Below are positions 51,629 through 60,659 of a stretch of 64,000 nt of DNA, piece by piece. The notes below the pieces were generated by a model. It was given only the letters and a program-made list of their open reading frames with translations, ran no database searches and had not been told where the DNA came from. Position 1 is the stretch's first letter; every line of letters starts with the position of its first letter. Source of the DNA: an uncultured Collinsella sp. (lineage in GTDB: Bacteria; Actinomycetota; Coriobacteriia; Coriobacteriales; Coriobacteriaceae); assembly GCA_958450865.1 (NCBI GenBank), contig CAUDNY010000001.1, forward strand, positions 310,001 to 374,000, given 5' to 3'. The position numbers and the translations under genes are program-made.

Positions 51629-52651
51629 CTAATTCGTTCCGCGGAAGCCCTTGCCGACGATCTCGGAACTGTCGACGATCGTGATAAAGGCACCCGGATC
51701 GACTTCGCGCGCATAGCGGCGCAGTTGCACGGCCTCGCGACGGCTCAGCACGCTCATGATCACCGTCACGCACTTGCCCGAGAAGGCACCGTAGCCGCGG
51801 CTGATGGTTGCCGTGCGGTTGAGATGCTTGACGATAAACTCCTCGACCTTAAGGGGCTCGGAACAAATGACCGTGCAGACTTTGCGCAGGTGAATGCTCT
51901 CAATGGCTTTGTCGACCACAAGCGTCTTGGCAAACAGGCCGAGCACGCAATACAGACCGACACGCGGGCCGTACAAGAAGGCCGCGATGGTCACGATGCC
52001 GATATCGACCAACAGCAGCGCGCGGCCAATCTCGAGCGTCGTGCGACGTTTAAGGATCATGGCAAGGATGTCGGTGCCGCCCGTCGAGGCGCCGATGTCA
52101 AAGACAATAGCGCTGCCGAGCGCCGGCAAGATGACGGCAAAGCACAGGTCGAGCCACATATCACCCGTCAGAGAGACATCGGTCGGAATGAAGAGCTCAA
52201 ACAGCGAGACGTAGGCCGAAAGCGCAAACGAAGCGAAGACGCTCCACAGAATCGCCTTGCGCTCCAAAAAGATAAAGCCCAGAACGACCAGGACCGCGTT
52301 GATAATCCACATAAAGACGCCGACGGGCAGAGTCGGGAACAGCGTGGAAAGAATGACCGACACGCCCGAGGTGCCGCCGAAGGCAAAGTGATTGGGGGTT
52401 TTAAAAGCCACGATAGCGAACGCCGTGAGGATCAGGCCCAAATTGAGCTCGGCAAAAAAGCGCGGAAAGCCTGGCTCCTGGCTGCGCTTGCGGCCGGCGC
52501 GCTCGCCACGTTCGATATCCTCGCGACCGACAACGCGCTCCATCGGCACCACCGGAGGACGATGTACCTCCTCGGCGGCACGCGACGCCGCCTCTGCCGC
52601 AGCGGCTTCAATCGCCCATGCCTTGCTTTCGGTCTCGTGTTCGTCGGCCAT
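51629..52651 (-). CDS. YitT family membrane protein
   Basis: A 340-aa protein. After a charged N-terminal tail (1-65) come about five membrane segments (GLILTAFAIVAFKTPNHFAFGGTSGVSVIL onward) and the GASTGGTDILAMIL motif of YitT/DUF161, then a C-terminal soluble DUF2179 domain (about 250-335; VCTVICSEPLKVEEFI, DPGAFITIVDSSEI). The family is of unknown transport role. GAGGGG precedes the ATG. Single gene. Confidence 0.88.
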   Translation of the reverse strand: MADEHETESKAWAIEAAAAEAASRAAEEVHRPPVVPMERVVGREDIERGERAGRKRSQEPGFPRFFAELNLGLILTAFAIVAFKTPNHFAFGGTSGVSVILSTLFPTLPVGVFMWIINAVLVVLGFIFLERKAILWSVFASFALSAYVSLFELFIPTDVSLTGDMWLDLCFAVILPALGSAIVFDIGASTGGTDILAMILKRRTTLEIGRALLLVDIGIVTIAAFLYGPRVGLYCVLGLFAKTLVVDKAIESIHLRKVCTVICSEPLKVEEFIVKHLNRTATISRGYGAFSGKCVTVIMSVLSRREAVQLRRYAREVDPGAFITIVDSSEIVGKGFRGTN

Positions 52652-52763
52652 TACGGCAACCCCTCGTTAACAATTTGGAAACAATTCGCCCATTAGGGTA
52701 ACGCGGAACGCGAAGATTGCAACCCTTAGTTAGACGAGCGGTATGACCGCATCGAGGGCATAT

Positions 52764-52806
52764 AGAAAACGGCCGGCCGCGCTTTTGCATGCGCGACCGG
52801 CCGTTG
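52764..52806 (-). terminator. Terminator after the Asp23 operon
   Basis: AACGGCCGGTCGCGC...GCGCGGCCGGCCGTT stem followed by TTCTATATG on the minus strand. The dispersed hairpin copy 3 lies between it and the stop codon. Confidence 0.75.
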
Positions 52807-52820
52807 ACGTTTACGCAGAT

Positions 52821-52857
52821 AAAACCTGCCAAAACAAACATCCCTTTTTGGAAGGTT
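52821..52857. repeat. Dispersed hairpin, copy 3 (degenerate)
   Basis: AAAACCTGCCAAAA pairs imperfectly with TTTTTGGAAGGTT; loop reads GGGATG, a change from GGGACAGG. It touches the stop codon of the Asp23 gene, as copy 2 does for rph. Flanking sequence (cagataaaacc) also matches copy 2. Confidence 0.6.
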
Positions 52858-53383
52858 ACTCGTGCTGGCTGGTGCGGTGCTCGTACTCCTCGGGGGTGAT
52901 GACATCCTCGATGCGCAGGTTGACGCCTGCCACCTCAAGACCGGTCATCGCGGCCAGACGCTCGGTGACGCGCGCCTTAACGTCGTCAAAGATCGCAGGC
53001 GCATAGGCGCCGTACTCGATGATGACCGAGATGTTGACGACTACGCGGTTATCGTCGGTGACCTCGACCGTCACGCCCTTGGTCAGGTTCTCGGCACCAA
53101 ACTGTTCCTGCACAAAGTGCATAAGGTTACCCTTCATGCCCAGAACATGCGGCACCTCGCGGGTGGCCATGGCGACGATCTTCTCGATCACGCCGTTGGA
53201 ATAGGTCAGCGAGTCCTCGGACTCGTCCGCCTCCTCGTCCATCTCCTCGTTGTCCTCGTCTGCATCGGACTCGGCCTCGACGAGCGCCTCGTCCTCGAGC
53301 GTTACATCCTCCGCCTCGGCGGCGACGACCTCGTTCGCCTCGAGCTCGGTATCGGCCACATCGACCTTCGTGTTAAAAGCCAT
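52856..53383 (-). CDS. Asp23/Gls24 family envelope stress protein
   Basis: A 175-aa protein with an acidic N-terminal region (about 20-60, Asp/Glu-rich) and an Asp23 domain (about 60-165; YSNGVIEKIVAMATREVPHVLGM, VVVNISVIIEYGAYAPAIFDDVK, VAGVNLRIEDVI). In Staphylococcus Asp23 is anchored to the membrane by AmaP, encoded here upstream. Third gene of amaP-DUF2273-asp23. Start has AGGAGG five bases upstream. The acidic tail is unusual compared with S. aureus Asp23. Confidence 0.92.
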   Translation of the reverse strand: MAFNTKVDVADTELEANEVVAAEAEDVTLEDEALVEAESDADEDNEEMDEEADESEDSLTYSNGVIEKIVAMATREVPHVLGMKGNLMHFVQEQFGAENLTKGVTVEVTDDNRVVVNISVIIEYGAYAPAIFDDVKARVTERLAAMTGLEVAGVNLRIEDVITPEEYEHRTSQHE

Positions 53384-53427
53384 GGTTCCTCCTTATGCCT
53401 GCCGCGAGTGCGACAGTCGAATACGTA

Positions 53428-53805
53428 TTAGCGGCCGCTAAACAGGCGGCCGAAGAAGTTGACGATACCGTTCTCGCCGTCGCGAATCTGGCCGATCACG
53501 GCGCCGATCAGCACAAAGAATGCGATGACGAGCGTGTCCCACAGGCCCAACGTAAGTACCAGCACGGCGAGGATAAAGCCTGCCACGGCGCCGAGCGTAG
53601 TGTTGGGGTGGCGCACGGCGTAGCTCCAGATAGCAGCGCCCGTACCTTTGATGAGACCCATGGCCTCGTCAAAGTCGTTGGCGGCGCTGTCGTGCTGCTC
53701 GCCGGCCTCGGGCTTGGTGTCGGCGGACTCGCCTGCCGGCGTAGCGTTCTGGTCGATCGACAGGCGCGGCGTGCGGGCGGTCTTGTCTTGGTTGGTATCA
53801 CTCAC
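53428..53805 (-). CDS. DUF2273 family membrane protein
   Basis: A 125-aa protein: hydrophilic N-terminus (1-50), then two membrane segments (about 65-85 and 87-108; LGAVAGFILAVLVLTLGLWDTLVIAFFVLIGAVIGQIRDG) and a FFGRLFSGR tail, typical of DUF2273 proteins found in Asp23 operons. The start is GTG at 53805, six bases after GGAGG, overlapping the amaP stop by eight bases. Partner of AmaP and Asp23. Confidence 0.88.
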   Translation of the reverse strand: MSDTNQDKTARTPRLSIDQNATPAGESADTKPEAGEQHDSAANDFDEAMGLIKGTGAAIWSYAVRHPNTTLGAVAGFILAVLVLTLGLWDTLVIAFFVLIGAVIGQIRDGENGIVNFFGRLFSGR

Positions 53806-54343
53806 CGGAAACCTCCACGGTCTGGACGGTAGTCTTGGACGGCAAAAAACGGACGCGCGCGGTCGTGCCCGGCGTGCCGAGCATGGTGTCGCAGGCCTTC
53901 TCGATGCGCTGCTGCATCGCGGTGGCAAGAGAGGCGACGTCTTTATCATCGAGCGCGATGGCCTCGACCTTAAAACGAACGCGCGACTCGTCGGAGCCTT
54001 GAACGCGCGCCTCGATATGCTCAACCATCACGCGATCATCGCACTCCGCCGCGGCACGGGCGCACGAGGAAAGCGCTGCGAGCGTAACCTCGATATTGCG
54101 CTCCCCCGCCGGATGCACGCAGGACGGCTCGCGACGCGCGAACATCAGGCGGAAAAAACCGATGAGCACGCCAAGTGCCACGATGGCGGCGCACGCCGTA
54201 ACGACGACGCGAGGCATGGTGTCACGCAACAGCAACATAAAGCGATACGTATACGGTCCCCAGAACTGGCAGACAAGCGTACCCAGCGCCACGATGGCGG
54301 CGGCAAGATACACGATCGCTAGGGCTCGTTTGAGTACGCGCAC
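53798..54343 (-). CDS. amaP: Alkaline shock response membrane anchor protein AmaP
   Basis: A 181-aa protein with two N-terminal membrane segments (about 8-25 and 45-68) and a soluble C-terminal domain (about 85-180; NIEVTLAALSSCARAAAECDDRVMVEHIEARVQG), the AmaP architecture. Anchors Asp23 at the membrane in S. aureus. The start is GTG at 54343 with AAGGGAG upstream; an ATG 54 bp upstream lacks a site. First gene of the operon; overlap with the DUF2273 gene supports coupling. Confidence 0.82.
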   Translation of the reverse strand: MRVLKRALAIVYLAAAIVALGTLVCQFWGPYTYRFMLLLRDTMPRVVVTACAAIVALGVLIGFFRLMFARREPSCVHPAGERNIEVTLAALSSCARAAAECDDRVMVEHIEARVQGSDESRVRFKVEAIALDDKDVASLATAMQQRIEKACDTMLGTPGTTARVRFLPSKTTVQTVEVSGE

Positions 54344-54394
54344 GCGCGCTCCCTTCAGGTTTCGGTCCACAGAATGCAAAACGATTCGCATCAT

Positions 54395-54440
54395 TATAAA
54401 AGAGCCGGGTCCGGTGCCATACGCACGCGGATCCGGCTCA
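54395..54440 (-). terminator. Terminator after yebC, with a -10 box
   Basis: GAGCCGGATCCG...CGGACCCGGCTC stem followed by TTTTATAATG on the minus strand. The TATAAT also makes a good -10 for amaP. Confidence 0.8.
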
Positions 54441-54508
54441 TCTATTCCACGAGGCTTGCATGCTCGCTTCATTATGCCCAGATATGCACGGCTTAACCCG
54501 TGCAGGCG

Positions 54509-55315
54509 CTACTCCTCCTCGAGGGCAGCGATGACCTCGTCGGTCATGTCCATGGTGCTGTAGACGTCCTGGACGTCGTCGAGCTCCTCGAGACGGTCGA
54601 TAAGGCGCTGAACCTTCTTGGCGTCGGTACCGGAGACCTCGGTCGGGGTAGTCGGGACCATGGTGGTCTCGGAGCCCTTGACCTGGACGCCCTGCTCCTC
54701 GAGTGCCTTGGAAACAGCCATGACGTCGTTAGCAGCGGTCCAGACGATCCACTCCTCGCCGGCGTCCTCGTAGTCCTCGCCACCGGCCTCGGCGATAGCC
54801 ATCATGAACTCATCCTCGTCACCGGCAGCACCGTTGGCGATCATGGTCTCTTTCTTGGCGTTCTCGTCCAGGATCTCCTTGGCGACGACAATCTGGCCCT
54901 TGCGCTCAAACTGGAAGGCGACGGAGCCGGAGGTGCCCAGGTTGCCACCAGCGTGGGAGAAGGCGGAACGGACATCGGCGGCGGTACGGTTGCGGTTATC
55001 GGTCAGGCAGTCAACGTAGACGGCAACGCCGGCGGGACCATAGCCCTCGTACACGATGTTTTCGTAGACGGCGGCATCGGCACCCGACCCAAAAGCCTTG
55101 TCGATAGCGGACTTGATCTTGTCCTTAGGCATGGACTGAGCCTTGGCCTTGGCAACGGCAGCGGCGAGGCTGGCGTTGTTCTCGGGCAGCGGGTCGCCGC
55201 CGAGACGGGCAGCAACGGTGATGTTGCGGCTGAGCTTGGAGAAGAGGGCGGAACGCTTGGCGTCCTGCGCGCCCTTACGATGCTTGGTTGTGGCCCACTT
55301 AGAGTGTCCGGACAT
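54509..55315 (-). CDS. yebC: YebC/PmpR family regulatory or translation factor
   Basis: A 268-aa YebC family protein. MSGHSKWATTKHRKGAQDAKR is the invariant N-terminus; KDKIKSAIDKAFG and YEGYGPAGVAVYVDCLTDNRNRT follow. Recent work describes the family as ribosome-associated factors that relieve stalling at proline-rich stretches; older work as DNA-binding regulators. Slightly longer than the usual 245 aa, with insertions near 150-190 rich in acidic residues. Start follows AGGAG. Stands alone. Confidence 0.93.
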   Translation of the reverse strand: MSGHSKWATTKHRKGAQDAKRSALFSKLSRNITVAARLGGDPLPENNASLAAAVAKAKAQSMPKDKIKSAIDKAFGSGADAAVYENIVYEGYGPAGVAVYVDCLTDNRNRTAADVRSAFSHAGGNLGTSGSVAFQFERKGQIVVAKEILDENAKKETMIANGAAGDEDEFMMAIAEAGGEDYEDAGEEWIVWTAANDVMAVSKALEEQGVQVKGSETTMVPTTPTEVSGTDAKKVQRLIDRLEELDDVQDVYSTMDMTDEVIAALEEE

Positions 55316-55460
55316 ACGTGTCTCCTATCGGTTTCGACCTAAAGCCCAGCGCAGATGCTCGGGCAATATAAACAAACGTCGTTATGATATACCTACTGGC
55401 CTGCGAGATAAACCCCAAAATGAAGGCGACATGATGATGCAGCCCCTTGGTACAAGGGGC

Positions 55461-55491
55461 TGGTGCAAAGTAACCTGTCCCCTTTGCACCA
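55461..55491. repeat. Dispersed hairpin with GGGGACAGG loop, copy 4
   Basis: TGGTGCAAAG pairs with CTTTGCACCA around a loop reading GGGGACAGG on the minus strand, three bases past the stop of the gene at 55494. A further GCCCCTTG/CAAGGGGC hairpin is just beyond. Confidence 0.7.
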
Positions 55492-55493
55492 AA

Positions 55494-57677
55494 TTAGGAC
55501 CAGAGGAGGTCGCTGCGGGTGATGGTGGCGCCGATGGCAAAGGGCATGCAGGCGATGACCGGATACAGGTAGCGCATGTAGGTCGAGCCGTTGCAGGGAC
55601 CGATCAGGCACACGGCGAGCACACCCAGCAGCGGCACCCAAATGGCCAGCCCGCGCCACGAATGACGGCGTAGCAGATAGACCACCACGGCGATCATAAT
55701 CCACACGTAGGTAGCCGAGCTCATGGTAAGCGAGATAAACGGGATGCGTTGTACTGCCACGCGATACAGGTTGATCAGGTGGTCGCACCAGCGCACAACC
55801 TTGCTATCGACCGGATGGAAGTCAAAGTACTTGAGGTTATCGGGCTTCGCCATAATCTCGGCACTGCGCGCCGTGCTGTAGACCCACGCATCGCGGGCAC
55901 TCGGATAAAAGTAGCCGTAGTAGTTATTGATGAGCGCCGAGATATAGCACTCGGGATCCTTTTTGAACATCTGGGCCCACACCTCAAAATAGGCCTTGAT
56001 GTCCTCCTGCGAGGCGTACTCGTTAAAGCAATTTTTGACGGCGTCCGACTTGTCCGGGTTGTAACGGCGGCCCAGATTCTCGTACTTGAGCACACGGTCG
56101 ATCACGGCACGCTCTTCGTCGGTCACCAAGCCGTCGCAAGGAGCCTCCACGATGGTGCCGTCCTCCTTAACCGTGGGGTTGACGCCCGAGTTGAGGCCGT
56201 CGTGCTTTTGGACGAAACGAGCCGTCTGCTGGAACGGAATCGAGAGGATTTCGCGCTTGGAACCAGGCGTGATGTCGTGCGCCGGCATAAAGACCTTGGT
56301 GAAGTACATATTAGAGGCAAGGCAGAGTGCAAGCACCGCAAGAACTCCCATCCAGCGGAAACGCGGGATGGCGCCCGAAGGCGCAGCACCAGCCTGCTTG
56401 GCTGCGCGACGAGCCGTATGCGCGTCCCATGCGCAAAACGCCGCCGCGATTACGCATGCCGCCAGGGGAAACACCAGGCCGCCGTTGCGCAGAAACGTGG
56501 AACCCATGGCGCCCAGAGCGAGCAGCAGCCAGTCGTGGCGCGCAAAGAGCACGGGCCTCTGTTCGCCCGCACGCTCGGCATTGGCATCGCGACGGGGCAG
56601 GCCGCAGGCCGCAAGCTTCACGGTCTGCACCAACAGCACCAAAAACGCGTCGGCAAACAGCACGTCTTTGGTAAGCAGGGCCGCGTAGTTGGAGAACATG
56701 GGCATAAACACAAAGAACAGCAAGATCACGCCGCGGACCGGCAGGCTCACGCCCAGCTTGCGCAGCGACGAGATGGAATAGGCCATGCAGGCGGCCGTGA
56801 TGACAAATTGGGCACAGGTGTAGATGGCAAGTCCCGCATTGGCGCTGTTGAACAGTGAAAGCCCCAGCTGGACGCACGAACCGATGATAGCCGTGTGCAC
56901 CACGGGGTGATGTCCGTTGAGCAACACGTTGGGATTGAGCAGACGCAGGTAGTCACTCGTGCCGTTGGGGTAGTTGAACCACTGGCGAATCTGCGCACCC
57001 GTATCTCCCATAAAAAGGCCGGGCAGCGAAGCGATGAGCGTGGGCGCCCAGGCGATCATAAGCACCAGAAAAGGCCCGGCAAAGGGATGGACCGAGAGCA
57101 CGGCGTGAGCCACACGCCATACACGGCCAAAGTGCGCTTCGGAAAACGGAATGCGCCGAGAGCTCAGCCAATCTAGACACTCAAAGGCAAGGTAGAAGGC
57201 AACGACCGCCAAGAGCATCCAGCCCGCACCGCCTATCCAGGCGCAGATGATGCGCGCCTTGTCGCCGAGCACGATCTCGGCCGAATCGGTGAGGTCGTAG
57301 CTGCGGCCAAACACCATGCAGACGGCAAAGAACAGCGACGGAAGGATCACCGAGGGACGCCAAGCGTCGCCGCGGCCAAAGAATACGTAGCGAAACGGCA
57401 GCGTGAGCAGGCAGGCAAGCGCGAGCAGCATGACCGCGTCGGTATGGCCGGCAAACGAGAGGAGCACCTCGTAGCACACGTACAGCATGCCCGAGGCTTT
57501 GGGGTCAATCGCCAAGACCGCGTTGCTCGACACCGGGGCGGGATCGATGGAAAACGCCGTGGTCGCCAACAGCGCGAGCAAAAATGCGATGAGCGTCTGC
57601 TTGGCGGGGTAGCGCTTAAACCAGACGATGCGGGCAGCGTCGCGCGCAGCCGTTGTGGAGAGGTCGGAATCCTTCAC
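55494..57677 (-). CDS. Large polytopic membrane protein, DUF6020-like
   Basis: A 727-aa protein with about twelve membrane segments: an N-terminal set (about 25-225), a soluble loop containing GDTGAQIRQWFNYP and NPNVLLNGHHPVVHTAIIGS (about 235-275), further segments (280-455), a large extracellular domain (about 465-640) and a C-terminal hairpin. The layout resembles GT-C glycosyltransferases and DUF6020 proteins. Possibly a lipid-linked sugar transferase, but the catalytic residues are not established. Start is GTG at 57677 after AAAGG. Confidence 0.7.
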   Translation of the reverse strand: MKDSDLSTTAARDAARIVWFKRYPAKQTLIAFLLALLATTAFSIDPAPVSSNAVLAIDPKASGMLYVCYEVLLSFAGHTDAVMLLALACLLTLPFRYVFFGRGDAWRPSVILPSLFFAVCMVFGRSYDLTDSAEIVLGDKARIICAWIGGAGWMLLAVVAFYLAFECLDWLSSRRIPFSEAHFGRVWRVAHAVLSVHPFAGPFLVLMIAWAPTLIASLPGLFMGDTGAQIRQWFNYPNGTSDYLRLLNPNVLLNGHHPVVHTAIIGSCVQLGLSLFNSANAGLAIYTCAQFVITAACMAYSISSLRKLGVSLPVRGVILLFFVFMPMFSNYAALLTKDVLFADAFLVLLVQTVKLAACGLPRRDANAERAGEQRPVLFARHDWLLLALGAMGSTFLRNGGLVFPLAACVIAAAFCAWDAHTARRAAKQAGAAPSGAIPRFRWMGVLAVLALCLASNMYFTKVFMPAHDITPGSKREILSIPFQQTARFVQKHDGLNSGVNPTVKEDGTIVEAPCDGLVTDEERAVIDRVLKYENLGRRYNPDKSDAVKNCFNEYASQEDIKAYFEVWAQMFKKDPECYISALINNYYGYFYPSARDAWVYSTARSAEIMAKPDNLKYFDFHPVDSKVVRWCDHLINLYRVAVQRIPFISLTMSSATYVWIMIAVVVYLLRRHSWRGLAIWVPLLGVLAVCLIGPCNGSTYMRYLYPVIACMPFAIGATITRSDLLWS

Positions 57678-57714
57678 AGTCCGAAAGCCTTTCTAGAAAC
57701 CTATCAAACTCGGC

Positions 57715-57755
57715 AAGACCACCACAAAGGCGCCTGTCCCCTTTGTGGTGGTCTT
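57715..57755. repeat. Dispersed hairpin with GGGGACAGG loop, copy 5
   Basis: AAGACCACCACAAAGG pairs with CCTTTGTGGTGGTCTT, loop GGGGACAGG on the minus strand. It sits between the lgt stop and the gene at 55494-57677. Stem is almost identical to copy 1 (ACCACCAC). Confidence 0.75.
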
Positions 57756-57760
57756 GGTGG

Positions 57761-58582
57761 TTAGGCGTCCAAATAGACGCGCTGGGGGCGATTGCGGTGT
57801 CGGGCGAAGATGATGAGCGCCAGACCGGCGATCACGAGCGGCAAACTCAGCAGCTGACCCATGGTGATGACGCCGCCCAGCAGATAGCCCAGCTGCGCAT
57901 CGGGCACGCGCACAAACTCAACGAGAAAGCGGACGATGCCGTACCCCATCACGAACACGCCCATAAACGTACCCTGGGGCAGCAGCGGCTTTTTGCGGCT
58001 GAGCACCTGCAAAATACAGAAGAGCACGACGCCCTCAAGAAACGCCTCGTAGAGCTGGGAGGGATGGCGCGGCATATCGCCCGCGGTGCCGCCAAAGACC
58101 ACACCCCAGGGCAGATCGGTCGGTTTGCCCCACAGCTCGCCGTTGACGAAATTGGCACAACGGCCCAGGCACAGGGCCAGCGGGGCGCCGATCACAGCAA
58201 GGTCGGCGACGGTCCAGGCGTCAAGCTTGTACATGCGGCACACGATGATGCCGCCCAAGATGCCGCCCACCAGGCCGCCGTGGAAGCTCATGCCTCCCTC
58301 GTTGGTGGCAAAGATTTCGAGTGGGTGGGTCCAATAGTAGCCATCGCCGTAAAAGACGACATAAAACAGGCGCGCGCCGATGATGAGGCCAAAGACCGCG
58401 CCGACCACGACGCTCGTCAGGTCATCAATCGTAATGTCGAAGCCCCAACGACGCTGCGTGCGGTACATAACGACCGCCGTGAGCAGAGCGCCGACCACGT
58501 AGGCCAGGCCGTACCAGTAGATGGTGATGGGACCCGCCGAGATCGCGACGGGGTCAAGCATGTGGTAGAGGTCGTTGAGCAT
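57761..58582 (-). CDS. lgt: Prolipoprotein diacylglyceryl transferase
   Basis: Lgt (273 aa), a seven-span membrane enzyme that transfers diacylglycerol from phosphatidylglycerol to the lipobox Cys. The FHGGLVGGILGG segment near 107, the RCANFVNGELWGKPTDLPWG signature near 146-165, and HPSQLYEAFLEG near 185 are diagnostic. Start follows GGGG. Followed by the NifU-like gene upstream. Confidence 0.96.
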   Translation of the reverse strand: MLNDLYHMLDPVAISAGPITIYWYGLAYVVGALLTAVVMYRTQRRWGFDITIDDLTSVVVGAVFGLIIGARLFYVVFYGDGYYWTHPLEIFATNEGGMSFHGGLVGGILGGIIVCRMYKLDAWTVADLAVIGAPLALCLGRCANFVNGELWGKPTDLPWGVVFGGTAGDMPRHPSQLYEAFLEGVVLFCILQVLSRKKPLLPQGTFMGVFVMGYGIVRFLVEFVRVPDAQLGYLLGGVITMGQLLSLPLVIAGLALIIFARHRNRPQRVYLDA

Positions 58583-58690
58583 ATCGATCCCCTGCTCCCT
58601 ACATACAAATGCGGCCGCGGGCCTTGCGCTCGCAGCCGCATATCTGGGCGTAACGTCTATGCGGAGCGTACCGTCCGCAGCTTTCGCATC

Positions 58691-58969
58691 TTAGAACGGT
58701 GCGTACTCGTCGTACAGGTCCTCGGCCTCGCCGGAAGCATTGACCTGCTCAACGCGGGTAACGCCGGGCACGTGCTCCTTCAGGATGCGCTCGATACCCA
58801 TGGAAAGGGTTAGCGAGCTCATGGGGCAGCCGGCACAGGCGCCCTGCAGCTCCAGCCTGACAACACCCTCGTCGTCGACGCCCACATACTCCATATCGCC
58901 ACCGTCGGCCTGCAGGTTGGGGCGGATCTCTTCAAGAACCTTCTTAAGCAGCTCTTCGTTAACAGCCAC
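58691..58969 (-). CDS. NifU-like C-terminal domain protein (iron-sulfur scaffold/carrier)
   Basis: A 92-aa NifU C-terminal domain protein of the Nfu type: IRPNLQADGGDMEYVGV near 15-31 and the LQGACAGCPMSSLTLSMGIE motif near 41-60 with the CxxC pair that holds a 4Fe-4S cluster between two subunits. It delivers clusters to target enzymes. Start is GTG at 58969, seven bases after AAAGGAG. A stand-alone gene. Confidence 0.92.
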   Translation of the reverse strand: MAVNEELLKKVLEEIRPNLQADGGDMEYVGVDDEGVVRLELQGACAGCPMSSLTLSMGIERILKEHVPGVTRVEQVNASGEAEDLYDEYAPF

Positions 58970-59140
58970 AGGGGCTCCTTTCTCACAATAACGCGGGCAC
59001 GCCCGCGGACAGAAGCTATGTTACTACAGCCATGTACCCGCTCACGAGCCGTCCATGCGCGCAGACGCGACTTTCACGAGTAGTCAATTTGGGACGGGGC
59101 TCTTTGAGCTGCGTTCGTCGTCAGATAGCGACAACGCATA

Positions 59141-59665
59141 TTACTGCCGAGTCTGTCCCCCGGTACCAATCTGAACATCGACGATAACCTGGCGGTAGCT
59201 GATGCCGCAGGAATCGAGAATGCGGCGGCTGATACGGCCGTCATCGGTGTCGGCATACTTATTGTCCAGGTAGACGACCTCGCCCACACCCACCTGCGCC
59301 AGGATCTTGGCGCAGTCGTGGCACGGGAACAGCGTGACGTAGACCGTGGAACCCTCGAGGTCTTTGAGCGAGCCGCGGTAGTTGAGCACGGCGTTGGCCT
59401 CGGCATGCACCACGTAGTTGTGCTTATCCTGCAATGGGTCGTCGCTCGTGCCCCACGGGAAAAAGTCGTCGTTGAGCGCCGAGGGCGTACCGTTGTAGCC
59501 CACCGAAAGGATGCGGTGGTTGGTGCTGGCGATGCACGCGCCCACCTGCGTGTTGGGATCCTTGCTGCGGCGCTGCGCGGCGATGGCCACGCTCATAAAG
59601 AACTCATCCCAGCTAATAACGTCGCGGCGCTTGCCCGACGCAGTTTGATGAAGATCGTCCGACAT
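59141..59665 (-). CDS. comEB: Deoxycytidylate (dCMP) deaminase, ComEB family
   Basis: A 174-aa zinc-dependent deaminase: CIASTNHRILSVGYNGTP near 45, VVHAEANAVLNY near 88 (HAE, catalytic Glu) and LFPCHDCAKI near 108 (PCxxC), the standard zinc site. The likely reaction is dCMP to dUMP for thymidylate supply; the gene is named comEB in Bacillus. Start at 59665 has GGAGG eight bases upstream. Other cytidine-like deaminases are less likely because of the WDEFFMSVA N-terminal motif. Confidence 0.92.
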   Translation of the reverse strand: MSDDLHQTASGKRRDVISWDEFFMSVAIAAQRRSKDPNTQVGACIASTNHRILSVGYNGTPSALNDDFFPWGTSDDPLQDKHNYVVHAEANAVLNYRGSLKDLEGSTVYVTLFPCHDCAKILAQVGVGEVVYLDNKYADTDDGRISRRILDSCGISYRQVIVDVQIGTGGQTRQ

Positions 59666-59747
59666 GGCAGACACCTCCGTAATCTCAACAGTTTGACCCA
59701 TTGTAGCAGGTGGAAGGTGGAGACGTTTTTGTCCCACCGCCCCATCG

Positions 59748-60599
59748 CTACGCGCGACGGGGCTTTTGATTGATGTGGTAGAGCTCGGCCAGACCGCGAA
59801 GCGTCAGTGCGTCATCGACCGTCAGGCTATGACCGACAAGGGCCGCAAGTGCCTCGGCATCGTCGCCGGTAATGACGATGGGCACATCGCCCTCCCCCGC
59901 GGCCTTGGTCGCGCGCATCTCGGCGAGCACCATGTCGAGCATACCGTCGATGCGGGCCACCTCGCCCAGAACCACGCCCGAGCGCATGGCCTCACGCGTG
60001 TTGCGGCCGATGACATGCGTCGGTGCCGAGGGCTCAACCTGAGGCAGGCGCGCCGCAGCGGCCGAGAGCGAACGGGCGCCGAGCGCCAGCCCCGGCGCGA
60101 TAACGCCGCCGACAAAGGTACCGTGCGCGTCGATGACCTCGATGTTGGTCGTCGTGCCCAGGTCAATCACGATGCACGGCGAGCCGTAGACGGCGCGGGC
60201 CGCCACGGCATCGGCGATGCGGTCGGGGCCGATCTCGGCCGGATCGTCGTAGTGCACGGGCATGCCGGTCTTAAGTCCCGGCCCCACCGTGAGCACGCGC
60301 CCCGTGCAGGTGCGGGAAAGTGCCGCTTTCCACGGGCGCTCGAGCGCGGGGACCACACAGCTCAGTACAGCAGCCGCGGGCACAAGCGCACCCGGCATGC
60401 CCGCATCGGCCGCCAGTGCGGCCATGACCTGCACGAGACGCATGCGCGCCTCGTCTGCTGTGATGCTCGACGGCGTGGTGATCTCGCACGTCGCAAGCGG
60501 ACATTCCTGCGCCGCGGCCGAATCCTCTGCAAACAGGCCAAAGCGAATGAACGTGTTGCCCACGTCGACCGTCAATATATATGCGCACCCATTAAGCAT
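59748..60599 (-). CDS. coaX: Type III pantothenate kinase
   Basis: A 283-aa CoaX, the first step of coenzyme A synthesis, not inhibited by CoA. LTVDVGNTFIRFGLF near 9-23 is the first ASKHA phosphate loop; GPDRIADAVAARAVYG and VIDLGTTTNIEVID near 122-150 the second; TGDDAEAL near 260 is close to the adenosine loop. Start at 60599 has AAAGGAG upstream. It is a single gene. Confidence 0.93.
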   Translation of the reverse strand: MLNGCAYILTVDVGNTFIRFGLFAEDSAAAQECPLATCEITTPSSITADEARMRLVQVMAALAADAGMPGALVPAAAVLSCVVPALERPWKAALSRTCTGRVLTVGPGLKTGMPVHYDDPAEIGPDRIADAVAARAVYGSPCIVIDLGTTTNIEVIDAHGTFVGGVIAPGLALGARSLSAAAARLPQVEPSAPTHVIGRNTREAMRSGVVLGEVARIDGMLDMVLAEMRATKAAGEGDVPIVITGDDAEALAALVGHSLTVDDALTLRGLAELYHINQKPRRA

Positions 60600-60659
60600 C
60601 GTCGGCGCTCCTTTCGTCTGCCCAGCAGTATATCGCCTACCTAAACCAGTCATCCCAAA

